64,000 nucleotides of DNA, taken from the NCBI RefSeq assembly GCF_029962835.1, contig NC_080582.1, positions 23,320,032 through 23,384,031 of the forward strand. Direction: 5' to 3'. Each line of letters opens with the position of its first letter. Positions within the stretch are counted from its first letter, which is position 1. The translations under genes were made by a program, and so were the position numbers. Of the stretch, positions 18,830 through 30,799 are shown in pieces. Below the pieces are notes generated by a model that saw nothing but the letters and a program-made list of their open reading frames with translations, did no database searches and was not told the DNA's origin. The DNA comes from Magnolia sinica (taxonomy: Eukaryota; Streptophyta; Magnoliopsida; Magnoliales; Magnoliaceae).

Positions 18830-21565
18830 TAGGGGTGTACGTCAAGTCGAATCAAGTCGAGCTGGCCTAAGCTCGACTCGGCTCGGCCACTAGCTGACCA
18901 CAGCTCAAACTTGGCTCAGCTCGATCCTTGAGCCTGACTATCCAGCTCAGGTCGGTTCGATCAGCAGCTCGGGCCAGTTCAAGCCGAGTTCGAGCCAAGA
19001 TTGAGCTAAGTTCTCCATTACAGCATTTTCACAAACACATGCACTGCACCTTCAAAATCTCACTGTATTTGAGATGGCAGCAATGGTTTTACAGGTATTT
19101 TATCAAACACCTTCTAAGCAACATAAAAATTATGAAAAAAAAGGGTGTTGGTTTCATATACATACCTTCCTTGCCACCAGCTATTGAGGGTCGAATATTA
19201 CATATCAGACCCCAGTTATTGCCAGGATTTACAAACATAGTACTGTTTATCGGCCTGATTTAATCATGTTTGTGATGCAGGGCGTATTCACGAGCCTGGA
19301 CTAGGAAAGGGTACTAAAAGCATAGATTTAATGGTCTGAAGTCACCAAGGCAAGAGACGGACCCTAGGAGACCAAGATTGGTGGAATTACACACCAGGGA
19401 TCCGAGGAAATAAAGCCGTTCACGTCAAAGAGGCCCGAAACTGGCGCAGAACGCAAGATCACAGGGTCCTCGCCATCCGATTGGCGTGAAAATTTATACA
19501 TGGTTCAAGGACCAAAAACTAACCGTACACGTCAAATTTCAGCCAGTGGATCCCTCCGAAAGTGGCCCAATGGACAGATCAGCCCATAAATCAGTGATTT
19601 GGGGCCCACCTGATATTTGGATACGCTTCAAATTTGGTCTCAACCCCTTAAATTAGGTGTCAAAACGGATGGACGAAGCGGATTTCTCGTATACATCACG
19701 AGGGGACCCCGCGTGCAGTGTAAGCACACCAACAGTGAGGCACCAGCTGTGCACTGGGCTCCTATTCAAATTAGGAGATATCCCTCCCATATCCACAGCC
19801 GCGCACAGCAACCCTGTTTCGCAGCCGCATATAGCAGACGCACAACGTCTGTTTGATGGACGTTGTGGGCCGTCACTGTCATCCGTTCAGATGATCCAGA
19901 CCATCTAATGTGATTAGGGGCCACATTTGAGCGGACCCTAGGTGATCGTTCGTGGACATCTATAAGTGAATATACGTCTTTCTCAGTAGAAAACCCCGGC
20001 GTTGATGGACAGGGCCTGTTTGCAAGATGGTGGGACCTCACGGATGATGCAGATCGTCCATCAAGTTATAGGATCTGTAGGGAATGGGCCACGCATGGAG
20101 AAGGTTGGAAAGAAAAAGAAAACGGAAAGTAATTTCGTAGGAAATCCCGGAATCAATGGGATTTCCCGTTGCGCACGTGAACAGGCAGCCTCGCCATTGC
20201 GACTTGATGTGGCCCACCCCTGCGATCGAACTGGGTAATCCAATCCGTCTATCACATTCATAGGACAGGTTCGGCCCCAACCTAACTGGTTTCGCATCTA
20301 GAAGATACTTCATGTGCACGTAAATTAGTCTGCAATCAGATCCGCGGCACTGTTGCTGTGAAAATTCTCCACCGCCTCTGGCTTTGGCCACTAACGCATC
20401 TCCACCGCCTTCCCTGCATTGTCTATAAGAAAGAAAGAGAGGGAACGTGAGGAGGGGGGAGAAGCGAGAGAAAACAGAAGAAAAGAAGAAAAAGCCGTGG
20501 AGCACGCTGGAGGAGGGAGATTGACTGGACGTGGAGCAAGGAGAGAGATAGAGAGGAAAAGGTTTTTTTTTCCTTTTTGTTTAAGGTTAGTCACATCATG
20601 ACGGGCTAAACCTCTTAGCTAAGGCTAAGAGGTGAAGCTTGTAGTGAGATGGGAGACCCTATTTGTTGATTTAATTATTTAATTGTGAATTGAGCTTGAT
20701 TGTGGTTTAATTATTAAGGGATGTTTGTAGTTTTTAATGGTCTATTGTAACTGAAATTACAATGGGTCTGTGATAGCTTTGAGCATGTTCCTTTTCTTTT
20801 ATGTTTATGACGTCAGGAAGCTCTATTGTTCACCATCATCTCATGGGCATGGTCGGATGACGGTACCCTTCCTAACTTTTATGCACTATTGATTGGTTGA
20901 TAATTAGTTTAATCCTGTTGTTTGCTTTGTCTCCTGGGCATGGTTAGATGATGGAATCCATTCTAATTCATATACCTTTCATCTCTTGAAAACCAGATCA
21001 AGTAAGTTCAGCTTAAATTCAATAATTCTTGATGCAAGCATAAGATCTCCCAGATCTCTACAAGTGGATCCTCTGAATCCCTAGTTTCCTTCCTCTGAAT
21101 TCCTTAAGTTTTCGATAATTATTCCACAATTATTCATTAAATTCCATTTGATTTAGATTACGTCTTAGTCCAATTCTAGTTCTACTTAGTTTCAGATAAC
21201 GCACAGGTATCAGTCCTCTGGGATTCGACCTCGGTCTTACCGAGTTTATTACTACTTCACAACCCTATACTTGGGGAGTGAACACCAGCCACACTTCTTG
21301 GAGTCATTTCATCAAATACTTGGTGAGCAACATCAATATCAAAGTAACTGAGTCACCAAATTAGTTAGATTCGAGTTTGATTCGAGCTAGGTTCGATCCG
21401 AGTCAAGTCGAGCTGGGGCCAACTCGAACTTGGTTCGAACTCATTTTTGAGCTCAAAAAATCAGCTCGACTCGGTTCGAACTCAGCTTTGAACCGAGTCA
21501 AATCAAGCTTTTTTTAGTTGAGTCAAGCGAGCTAACCAAGCTAGCTTGGTTCGTGTACACTTTTA
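18830..21565. mobile_element. hAT-type element, 2.7 kb, with 8-bp TSD
   Basis: Starts TAGGGGTGTACG and ends CGTGTACACTTTTA, flanked by gcaatatt on both sides (18822-18829 and 21566-21573); the 8-bp duplication is diagnostic for hAT. The subterminal zones (18840-19015 and 21370-21540) are dense in agctcgactcg / cgagtcgagct words. Much of its length is an inserted gypsy LTR (19182-21284). No transposase. A shorter relative in opposite orientation is at 45871-46543. Confidence 0.9.
19182..21284. mobile_element. Solo LTR of a Ty3/gypsy element, 2.1 kb
   Basis: Bounded by ccagc on both sides (19177-19181 and 21285-21289). It starts TATTGAGGGTCG and ends GAGTGAACA, an LTR-like TGTT...AACA pair with one change. 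The shorter hAT copy at 45871 lacks this segment at the matching place, confirming it as an insertion. It contains no coding sequence. Solo LTRs form by recombination between the two LTRs of one element. Orientation is not certain. Confidence 0.75.
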
Positions 21566-23728
21566 GCAATATTCAAGTCATCTTTATATCTAATCGGTAA
21601 TTTGTGATCTCTAAGTGGATTTCTCTTCATAGGTGGTTGCTTCACTTGCTCCTGTACCTCTGTCTATTGCTTGTCTTCAACCTCTGTCTCACATTTTTCA
21701 ATTTCAACATCAATTACCTTTGATTTTTCCATTTCTTTATGTTCGTTCTTACTAAACAATGAGTCCTCTTCAAATTCGATGTTACAACTAATCATGATTT
21801 TCCATGTGACCCGATCATACAGCCTATACCCCTTCACACCATCATTTTAGCCAACAGAGATACATGTTTTCACCCTTTGGTCTTATTTCTCTCAACTGAT
21901 GGTACATGAGACTACGTATCACAACTAAATACTTGCATCTCTAAGTAGTTTATATCACGACCACTTCACTTTTTCTCTGAAATTTTACAACCAATAAACA
22001 TAGACGAAGACCGATTCACTAAGTAACTAGTCGTATTAATGACTGTGGTCCATATCTCCTTGCTTAACTTAGCGTTGCTCAACATGCTTCAGGCTCTTTC
22101 CAAGAGATTCTGATTCATCCGTTGCACCACATCATTCTACTCTGGTGTGTGCCTAACTGTGTTATGTCATACAATTCCCTTATCTTTATAAAACTAGTTA
22201 AATTCATTTAAAGTGAATTATCTACTGTTGTTTATCCTCAACATTTTCAATTTTTGCCCTGAGTATTTTTCTACTTTCGCTTTCCACACTTTAAAGGTGG
22301 GGAAAACATCTGATTTATACTTCGTGAAGTATACCCACACCTTTCTATAGTATTAATCTATGAATAATACAAAAAAAGGATAACCCCCTCTAGAAATTAC
22401 TCACGACGGCCCACATATATAAGAATGAACATAATTAAGCACCCCCCAAATATAAAAGATAATCGTGATTGTTTACCATATATACAATGCTCGCATATAT
22501 TTAAATCAACACTTTTAAAAGCAGAAGTTAAGCATCGATCAGAAAGTACCTTAATGTTGCGCTCGCTCATGTAACTTAGACGTGCATGCCACGAATATAC
22601 CAATGTGGAATTGTTTACAGACATTACAACTCTACCTAATACAGTATTCTTAATCAACATGTAAATGTTACTGCTCCACTGTGCTTTCATCACTATAAGT
22701 TTTCCTTTTAAAACTTTTAGAACACGATTAAACCTGGTGAACTTGTATCCAAGTGCATAGAGAGCTCCCAGGGATATCATATTCTTCCTCAACTTAGGAA
22801 GGTGTATAACATCTATCAAAATGAGCTCTATTCCATCAATCATCTTGATGTGCACCATTTCGATTCCAACAACTTTATAGGCAATGTCATTGCCCATAAA
22901 CACCTATCCACCATTGCACTAATTGAACTAGTAAACCAATCTCATTGAAAAGCTATGTGGTATGAGGCCCCCAAATTCAAAATCCACTCATCACTAAGAT
23001 ACTCAGATTTGGATGCGGTCAAAACATCACCACCATCCACCTCTTCACTAATTCCATAGTATTGGCCTCCTTTGGCGCTTCATCTATTTTCCCCATTATG
23101 AACTTTACGATTTCGACAATCCTTCTTCTTATGCCTATATCTCCCACAGTTCTAGTACTTCATCTTCCCCTTGTTCTTAGACATGGACCATGATCATGAG
23201 TTTCTCTTCTCCCATTGAGAATTCATTCCCCTAGCTACCAACGCATTAGAAGAGGACCCTACGCCACTGTCTTTCTTTCTTAATATATTCAACTGAATGG
23301 TTGAGATGATAGTTTCGACATCAATGGTCTCTCTAGCATGACACATAATGTTTATGAAGCTATGATAAGACTCCAAAAGAGAGTTCAATATAATTAGGGC
23401 TTCATCTTTCTTGTCAATTTTCACTTCTACACTCATTAATTTGCAAAGTATTTGATTAAACTTGTTGATGTGATCATTTAGATCCAACCTTTTCACCATC
23501 TTTAGATTATAGAATTACTTTTTTAGATACAAATGATTTAATAATGATTTCATCATGTACAAGGTATCTAACTTCTTTTAAAATCCTATGGTGGTTTTTT
23601 GATTAAGGACATTGTAAATAACGTCATCTTCCAAGCATAATTGGACCGAGGATTTTGCCCTCTCATCCAATTCTCCATACTCTTCATCGCTCATAGATGT
23701 TGGATGTTTCTCTACACTAAGGAGTGCA
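21566..23728 (-). mobile_element. Ty1/copia fossil, integrase to gag part
   Basis: Minus strand, right to left: gag-like sequence (23194-23730), a gag-pre-integrase zone (22397-22903) and an integrase core zone (about 21950-22200). The domain order gag-protease-integrase-RT identifies Ty1/copia. Broken by many interruptions, old. It ends at 23728 against an LTR-like sequence. Confidence 0.8.
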
Positions 23729-25736
23729 TGTTACAACCCTTATTGAACTAGAAGGTGAAATTGCACGTGACGGACCCACGGCCTATACGTGAGGAAGCTT
23801 GATGGAACTATAAAATGAAGGTTATGTCTTAGAGGGAGGTAATTAGGACTAAATAATTTTTTTCAATTAAAGACACAATTACTTATATAAATTAATATGC
23901 CTATTTAAACTAAGTAGACCAATTTAACACTGAGGCTTCTTTTAGAGCTCAAAAATTAATATCCACGCAAGATAGTTGTGTTGTGCCATCACACAACAGA
24001 GATGGATTGCGCAAACATGCAACTAGAGGAAGTTTTGTATGATGTAGACAAAGCACAAGTCAGACCAAGTCACGTGAAAGGAGTGATTCCGCGACCACGC
24101 AATAGAGATATGTTGTGTGACCGTGCAACAACACCTAGATGCACAGACCTGAGGTTTCACACCTGTGAAGGCCTATAAATATCCCCATCTCCCTCATTTG
24201 GGAGATGAGAGAAAAAGGGAAAGAAGGATCAGAGAGATCATAGAGAGAAACATTTGGAAGCTTTTGAAATCAAGAGGTTCAGAGTCTAGGTATCCCACGG
24301 ATTAAAGCACGAGAGAAGGTTAGAAGGAAGATGCAGGGTGTAGGGAGTCAGCCTGTTGTGCGACCGCGCAACAAAGGTCCCAAGTGACCTATGTGTTATA
24401 CAGTTTTCACATATTTATCATGGATTATGAATTCTATCCACGTTTTTTTGCATGCAGCATGAAGAAAATATTCTGAACCCACACAACTATTTTGTCATTG
24501 TGACAGATTCTTTACAAGCCAAAATGTTGTCAAAATCTCCTGATGAATTACTTTCCATTACATTAATCAAATGTATTTTGTTTTAGAACTAAGAGTAATA
24601 TGAGAGATGTAACAACAATTCAGATTAATGAAATAAAATGATGATAATTATTCTTTGATTGAATTTCTTTCGTTATTATTGAATATAGATATTCCAATAC
24701 ATCTCGCATTTTGTGTGACATGATCACTTCGCGCCCTAGCGACATCAGGGCTATGGACTCCATAAGCATACCATGGATGGTCAGATTGGATACCAAAAAT
24801 ATTTGGTTCTAGCACTGTGGGCGCTTAGGATGTCCTTGGGTGAAAATTTCAAAACTCTTTTGGTACCAGGAGATACTCCAGCGTCTAGACCGAGTGGATA
24901 CATGAGCACACGAGTGCCGAATACCAGTAGGCCATGTCTCCCACTATATCATAGTCGGTTGTGAAGGGGGTGTGGCCTTATCCGCCCAAGTGATGGAGCT
25001 ATAAGCTAGGCTGAGTCTGACTAGCTCATAAATGAGTCTGCTATCAATAAGCCAGGTAGGTACTGGCAGACTACTAGCCAGGCGGGTAATAAAGTCTTTT
25101 CCACTCGCTGGTTGTGTTGCTGGGAGGCGGCAGCCACTGTGGAGTGTACTATACCCCGGTGATGTTCTAGAGATGAACCGTATTGACATGTGGACTCGAT
25201 AAAGACTCGCACACTTGCGTTGCATCTTGCATATGACATTTGGCTACGTAGGCCTTGCATTGCATAGCCTTAGTATGGTTGATAGTATTCATGAACTTAT
25301 CAGTATTTTCACTTACTCTGATATCGTATGCTTGGTACATGCATTGCGCGCGCACGCACATACCATCTAAGCTTCGTTGTAAGCTTATGCACCACCGTTG
25401 CATGCAGGTGATGCTAGGACATAGCAGCACTAAGGCAGGAGTGTGCAGCGATCTTTCTAAAGTTTCATTATACCTGTATATTCCCTTTCCGCATTATACT
25501 CAATGGTTTATTATAGTGGATATGTGGTGATGTTGTTTTGTGACTCGGTTATGCTTGTGGTTATGCTCCTTTATAATTAAAAAAAATCATATTGAAAATC
25601 CTCCTTGTAGGATTCCAGGATCAGAATCTGGCATATAGGTACCGAGAGTCAAGAATGGGGTACTACAAAGGCTGCCAGCGTCGGATTCAGCGATTGGAAA
25701 TTCTGTGAGTCCGGTTTTTGAGTTTGGGGTATGACA
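23729..25736 (+). mobile_element. Probable gypsy LTR, 2.0 kb
   Basis: Copia coding similarity stops where TGTTACAACCC begins. A TATA-like cctataaatatcccc lies at 24171-24185, and the block ends GGGGTATGACA, approximately the inverse of its start. I found no matching 5-bp duplication (gtgca versus cgaat), so the right boundary is uncertain. Open frames here have no domain. Confidence 0.4.
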
Positions 25737-27601
25737 CGAATAGGCCACACTATGAACTTAGTTAATCCAAACCCTAATCATTGCGCATAAGAAATCCTGC
25801 CACCCGATTCATTTCAGAAATGTCTTGATTATTTGAACAAGCTCTAAATCATTCGTTAGTGGGCCACTAATCTAAGACTATAGAAAGACATTCTTGTTAG
25901 TGAGCTTAATGTCCATCATGAGACATCTAGTCAAGATCGCGTGTCGAATCGCTTAACTTGGACTCGTAAGATGAGTATTTGGATTGTGCGAATACCTTAG
26001 ATGAAAATTTGGAACTAAAGTGAAACTAGCCACTTTATTCTTTTATGAAATTGTAGCTTTCGAATTGTCGATTCATGGCTAAAGTCGAGATACCAACTAA
26101 AGATATTTCTCCACACATATCCATATAGCTATGCCCACCCTATGCTTATTCGATTGACCTGGGTTGAATACGGATGACCGACAATAGTTGGACTACATGG
26201 GAAGCTCGCACCCAATGCCAGTTGCACCGAAGTTCTTTCGGGTCAATCAAATTAGTCTACTAACTGATTGATCATGTATGTTCAAAACGTGTGATATGAC
26301 CAAATAGAATATAGAGTACTTCAATCCTAATGGATGAATCCATTCATAACAGTTAGTACGATACAATCTCACTAAGACTCATGAGCCGAGCATGGTGGTT
26401 TGGGATACCGTGTCCAAGCTGTCGACCTATGCTAGGGTGACAAGCCTCCCCATAGTAACCAATGAGCACAAATGGAGGTGATAGATCATTGTTCGAATGA
26501 CCCCCGTTAAAATACCTAGCCGATGGTTCCGTGCTAGAGTACCGTTCGAATGACCCGGGTGTGAATGGAATTGAGTGACGAGTTATTTTCCTTTATAGTA
26601 ATTTGATTTTATATGACAAGCTCGCGCCTCGGAATTGAGTGATCATACTCGGTGCTTGGGTGATGACTCATACCGATTTGATCCTCATACATTTGTGTAT
26701 CATGTCATACCCTGTACTCGCTAAGTTATGAGATAAATGGGTGATACCTAAATTTGGATCAATGGACACTGGTAAGGAGCTGCTACGTGCAGTAACGAGC
26801 CACGTAATTCGGATAAGGACTCGTGATATAACGTTGGTATCTTGGCTTCGTCAATCAACTATATGAATTGGAATTAATAATCACTCGGCTAATCGTGTAT
26901 ACCCTAGGATAGGTTGTGATTTGGCGTTAAAGTCTCTTGTAAGGGAGTGTTGGCATTTGCGAAATAGGTGTTGAAGTCGCTTGCGAGGGAGTGTTGGATT
27001 GTAAGGCGTATGCATCATTTCATAATCTCAATTATACATTTAACAATAGTATTTAGGATATGTTTGATTGGTTGTTTATCATTAATTGTACTAATTGAGT
27101 CGATAACATGTGTAACTTAGAACTAATGGAACCACTGAGTTAACTACTTACTCCCACTATGGACAATGTTTTAAAACACCAGCCCGGCATTGTTGTTGAT
27201 GCAGGTTCTATTGAGGCCTCCAGCAGGTAAGCTTGGATTCGCTTGCTCGTGATACCTTAGGAGCGTCGGGCGAAGCTAGAAGACTTTGCTTTTATTCTTG
27301 TTTTGTACATATATATGGTAGAGTCCCCAATGGGGCATGCTTTATTTGTAAATTTTATTTTATGTTTACTGTGGCTTGTATAATCTCCATTTTAGACAAT
27401 CACTACTATTGGAATTGTATTTTGTCTCTTAGCCCTATATTTATAAATTTTCATTATCTCTACCTCGCTTTAGATTTGATAAGTTAAATTGTGATATTTT
27501 GATTATTTATGTGTGGAATAAATAGGAATGTGAATGAGGACATATGTATATTTTATTAAGTCAACATCTGGAAACACGGGTGCCGATTTTCAAGATGTTA
27601 C
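25737..27601. other. LTR-like non-coding DNA ending atgttaca
   Basis: Long non-coding stretch with the texture of a large gypsy LTR, ending gattttcaagatgttaca at 27601, a typical LTR terminus. No left partner was found. No gene was recognised. Confidence 0.3.
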
Positions 27602-28645
27602 AATTATCCTTTTTATTCTCTTTTTTCATCCGATTTTAGTTAGACATAATAATATTATTGATTTTGGCCTCATTTTGCTTTTAATAAATATTGTGTTATT
27701 GTTAACCGTGTAAACTATCACCCGCTTAATTGAAACTTCTTTCTTCAAAGGCGTAAAGAACTCATTAGAAAGATAAGCCTTCCCTTTCATCAACCGCCTG
27801 ATTCTTCATAATCGATGATCAGATAAATGGCCCATTTTCACAGATTCAATCTTAATCAATCTATCCCACCACCTAGGGTCACAAGGTATTCAATACTTCA
27901 ATTCAAACCTCATTTGACTCTGACATGCACGGCACGTACAGATGACCGAATGTGAGACAAACAAATATAAGGGTTATCACCTGATTGCGGGAGTGGAGTA
28001 CCATATACAACATGGTGGGCCCAAAGAGCTTGGGTGTTGTCCGCGCGGCATAAATCAGTGGTTGTCAACTATTCCAGGCTAGTTCAGGTGGGGTTGTTGT
28101 TCGTCCAGCCTTTGATAGACTATATGAGTGGACCCGGTCTTTAAATTGATTCTGCTCCGTTTACTTCAATGAACTTCGTTTTCTATCTGGAGTCTACGGC
28201 CGCTAGGCTTCCCATGGCCCTAACCTGGCTTAAAAGCAGGTCAAGCTGGGTGACCCACACGCAGATCAGCTGATCTGAACCATTGTTACCGAAGCCCATC
28301 ATTCGTGATAACCTCGGATGTGTATGGAATATTGACTACATAAAAATGAAGTTGGTTCGCTCATCAAGAATGGAAATCTATATGAAAAATAATGGACGGT
28401 TTAAAGAAACTTGGCAAAGGCCCACAATCAACGTAGATGTGTGGCCTATCTGATCAATGGACCAGATTGACTTTGCACGTGATCTTTATGATAAGGACCA
28501 TCATTTATGCGGCTCTGAAGTTTCACCCACTTCACTTGATTACCACGTTTGCCATGTGTAAATACGAGAGGAAATGAGGTGTGGTGGAAAAAAAATTACC
28601 GCCTTTTGTGAGGCTTTATAAACAAGATCGACCCCTTGTTTATTG
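27602..28645. other. Intergenic spacer
   Basis: Contains short words such as catggtgggccc that recur in the MITEs of this window, but no complete element and no gene. Confidence 0.4.
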
Positions 28646-29077
28646 TAGGGCTGCCAATGGTCTGGCCTAGCCCATCACTTAAGACCCAAGGCTGTAGCCC
28701 AACTCAGAAATTTTGGTTAGGTCCTGGGCCCATCAGGCCCAAAAATTGGTAAAATGCATTACCCACTTAAAATTTCTTAATCTATCCATTTATGAAGTGG
28801 ACCGCGTATGTACAAAGAAAAAAAAAATTAGGAATTTTACATTTAAAATAGTTGGTTGCCGAAGGATTAGAATAACATATTTGTAAAATTTTATGCATGT
28901 ACATATAAAGTCAGGTCAAGCCGAACTAAGTCAAGCTAAACTAACTTGAGTCCAAGGCTAACCCAAAAATTGATCAGACCATGCATGTGAGGCACAAGCT
29001 TGGTCCATTGGCCAGGTAGGTCTAAGCTGGGCCTGAAGCCAGGTTGAACGGCCTCGGCCAACCCAGCCATTTCCTAT
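28646..29077. mobile_element. hAT-like MITE, weak ends
   Basis: Starts TAGGGCTGCCAATGG and is rich in ggcccagccc / gggctgggcc words, as in plant hAT MITEs. The proposed right end (ccagccatttccta) matches poorly and no 8-bp duplication was seen. Confidence 0.35.
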
Positions 29078-29116
29078 AAAGAGAAATGCCCTAATTTTTT
29101 CACAGCAGTTGCAAGT

Positions 29117-29690
29117 TTTTATTTATTTATTTATACACGCACACACACACACCCCACACGCACACGCCGTAGTGGGATTTCACCTCCTATGGATACCTGA
29201 ACCCTTGACCGGGTGTTGAAACTCCTTAGGGCCCGTTTGGCCAGGCCGATTGGAAGGGATTGGATGGTATTCAAAGGGATTTGAAGTTAAATCCTGGGAT
29301 TGGCCTGACGTGCCAAACAGATTGGGTGATCTGATCCCAAGATATAGCAATCTCACGGATCTTAAGACAATCCATTGACAACACCATCATTACCTTTAAA
29401 TCCCATTTAATCCACCCTAATCCTTTCAAATTTGCGTGGGACGAGTTTGGTTCGAGGGATTGGAAGGGATGGGAAGGTTTAATCTCAGGATTGGCCAGGC
29501 GTGCCAAACAGACTCTATATAACAATCTGAGGATATAGCAATCCCATAGATCTTAAGACAATCCACTGACAACACCATCATTGCCTTGAAATTCATGCCA
29601 TCTACCCTAATACCATTCAATCCCTTCCAATCCACCCGTCCAAACGGGCCCTTGGAGTCCTCCACTGGTGCAAGTTATAATGCTCCTAGT
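29117..29690 (-). mobile_element. SINE split by a MITE
   Basis: The left part (29117-29228) has a (ttta)n and (ca)n tail and words tacctgaaccc and gttgaaactcc as in the SINE at 13975-14093. The right part resumes at 29652 with gagtcctccact, where the intact SINE has gagtctaccact. The MITE 29229-29651 lies exactly between. Confidence 0.55.
29229..29651. mobile_element. Tourist-like MITE, 423 bp
   Basis: Termini GGGCCCGTTTGG and CCAAACGGGCCC are perfect inverted repeats. The flanking triplets are tta and ttg, close to the TWA duplication of PIF/Harbinger elements. Inside, a block around ccgattggaagggattgga is nearly repeated at 29450-29560. Confidence 0.75.
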
Positions 29691-30799
29691 TGCATCAATT
29701 CAATTACATGATTTGATTGATTTGAACTGTCATTCAATTCCAAGACACATTTTTTAACCTACCATGCAAAAATTCCACTAATATGACAATTCAATCCATC
29801 ATTGATTTGACCTTATTTTCCATAACCATCCTTTTATAAGCTATGCATGGGATGGCTATGATTGCCTTACAAAAGTCATTCTTTGGAATTATAAGCAATC
29901 TATGATGGTCGTTAACAAATAAACGGTTCAAATTGTTGATTGGATCTTTTTTGTGTAAGTCATTTTGACCCTCTATATTAAAGACCATTGATCATACCGT
30001 TAATATTTGTCGAATTGGTACAGTGCTTTTATGGTTGCCCATGAAATGTCTGTTGGACTTGATGAACAGTCTAGATTAATGGATTGGACGGTCCAATTGC
30101 CATGATGCAATGGGAAGCACTATAACCTATAGTGCTCTGGGAGCACTTCCCCCAGTGAAAACCATTTTGATTGATAAAATTTCTGTAGTCGTCTAATTAT
30201 TTCATGATTTTATTTTTTTTTCATGTCCCTCTCATGAGAGTTTAAAAGTTTTTCAGGATAATTTTTATTAGTGATATTTGTGCCATGTGGGACATCTGTA
30301 ATGGGACTTTCTTGATAAATGGTAGGAATGATCTTGTGGCGGAAGAGAAGGGGAAAGCAACTCTTTAGGGCCAATTTGGATGCACCCTCAAAAGGAGAGT
30401 TTGAACTCAAATGCATTTTGAGATAAACTTCCATTTGTATTGTGCAATCAAATAGACTTTTACAAACCCGCCTGATTTCTCACCCGTCTAAATAGGGTTT
30501 AAAAAGCCACCTGCTAAAATTCAATTGAATTGATTTTGATGTATGACAAAGCAAGGACAATTACATAGATGATTATAGTCAAAAGAAATTAGATGAGAGA
30601 GTTCCATCAACGGTCGGGCACCATTATAACTTGTAATGTACTATTGAAAAACTATTGACAAGTGGATACACATTTGACAATACTTAAGGCTATTAGCTCT
30701 TAAACAATTTTCAAAAAATAGGTTTTAGGGATTAGTTTTGAGTTTCGAGATAAAATTTATTTATAATAATTTATAAGCTTTACTATTTTTAGAGTAATT
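29691..30799. other. Spacer with degraded MITE end
   Basis: No gene. At 30361 tagggccaatttggatgc looks like a Tourist-type terminus without a clear partner. Confidence 0.35.

Noticed and set aside
20038-20505. 155-codon minus-strand frame
   Set aside because: It lies wholly in a non-coding gypsy solo LTR and shows no domain.
23729-27601. One 3.9 kb LTR from 23729 to 27601
   Set aside because: The two ends are not inverted copies of each other and the flanks show no shared 5-bp duplication; two blocks are more likely.
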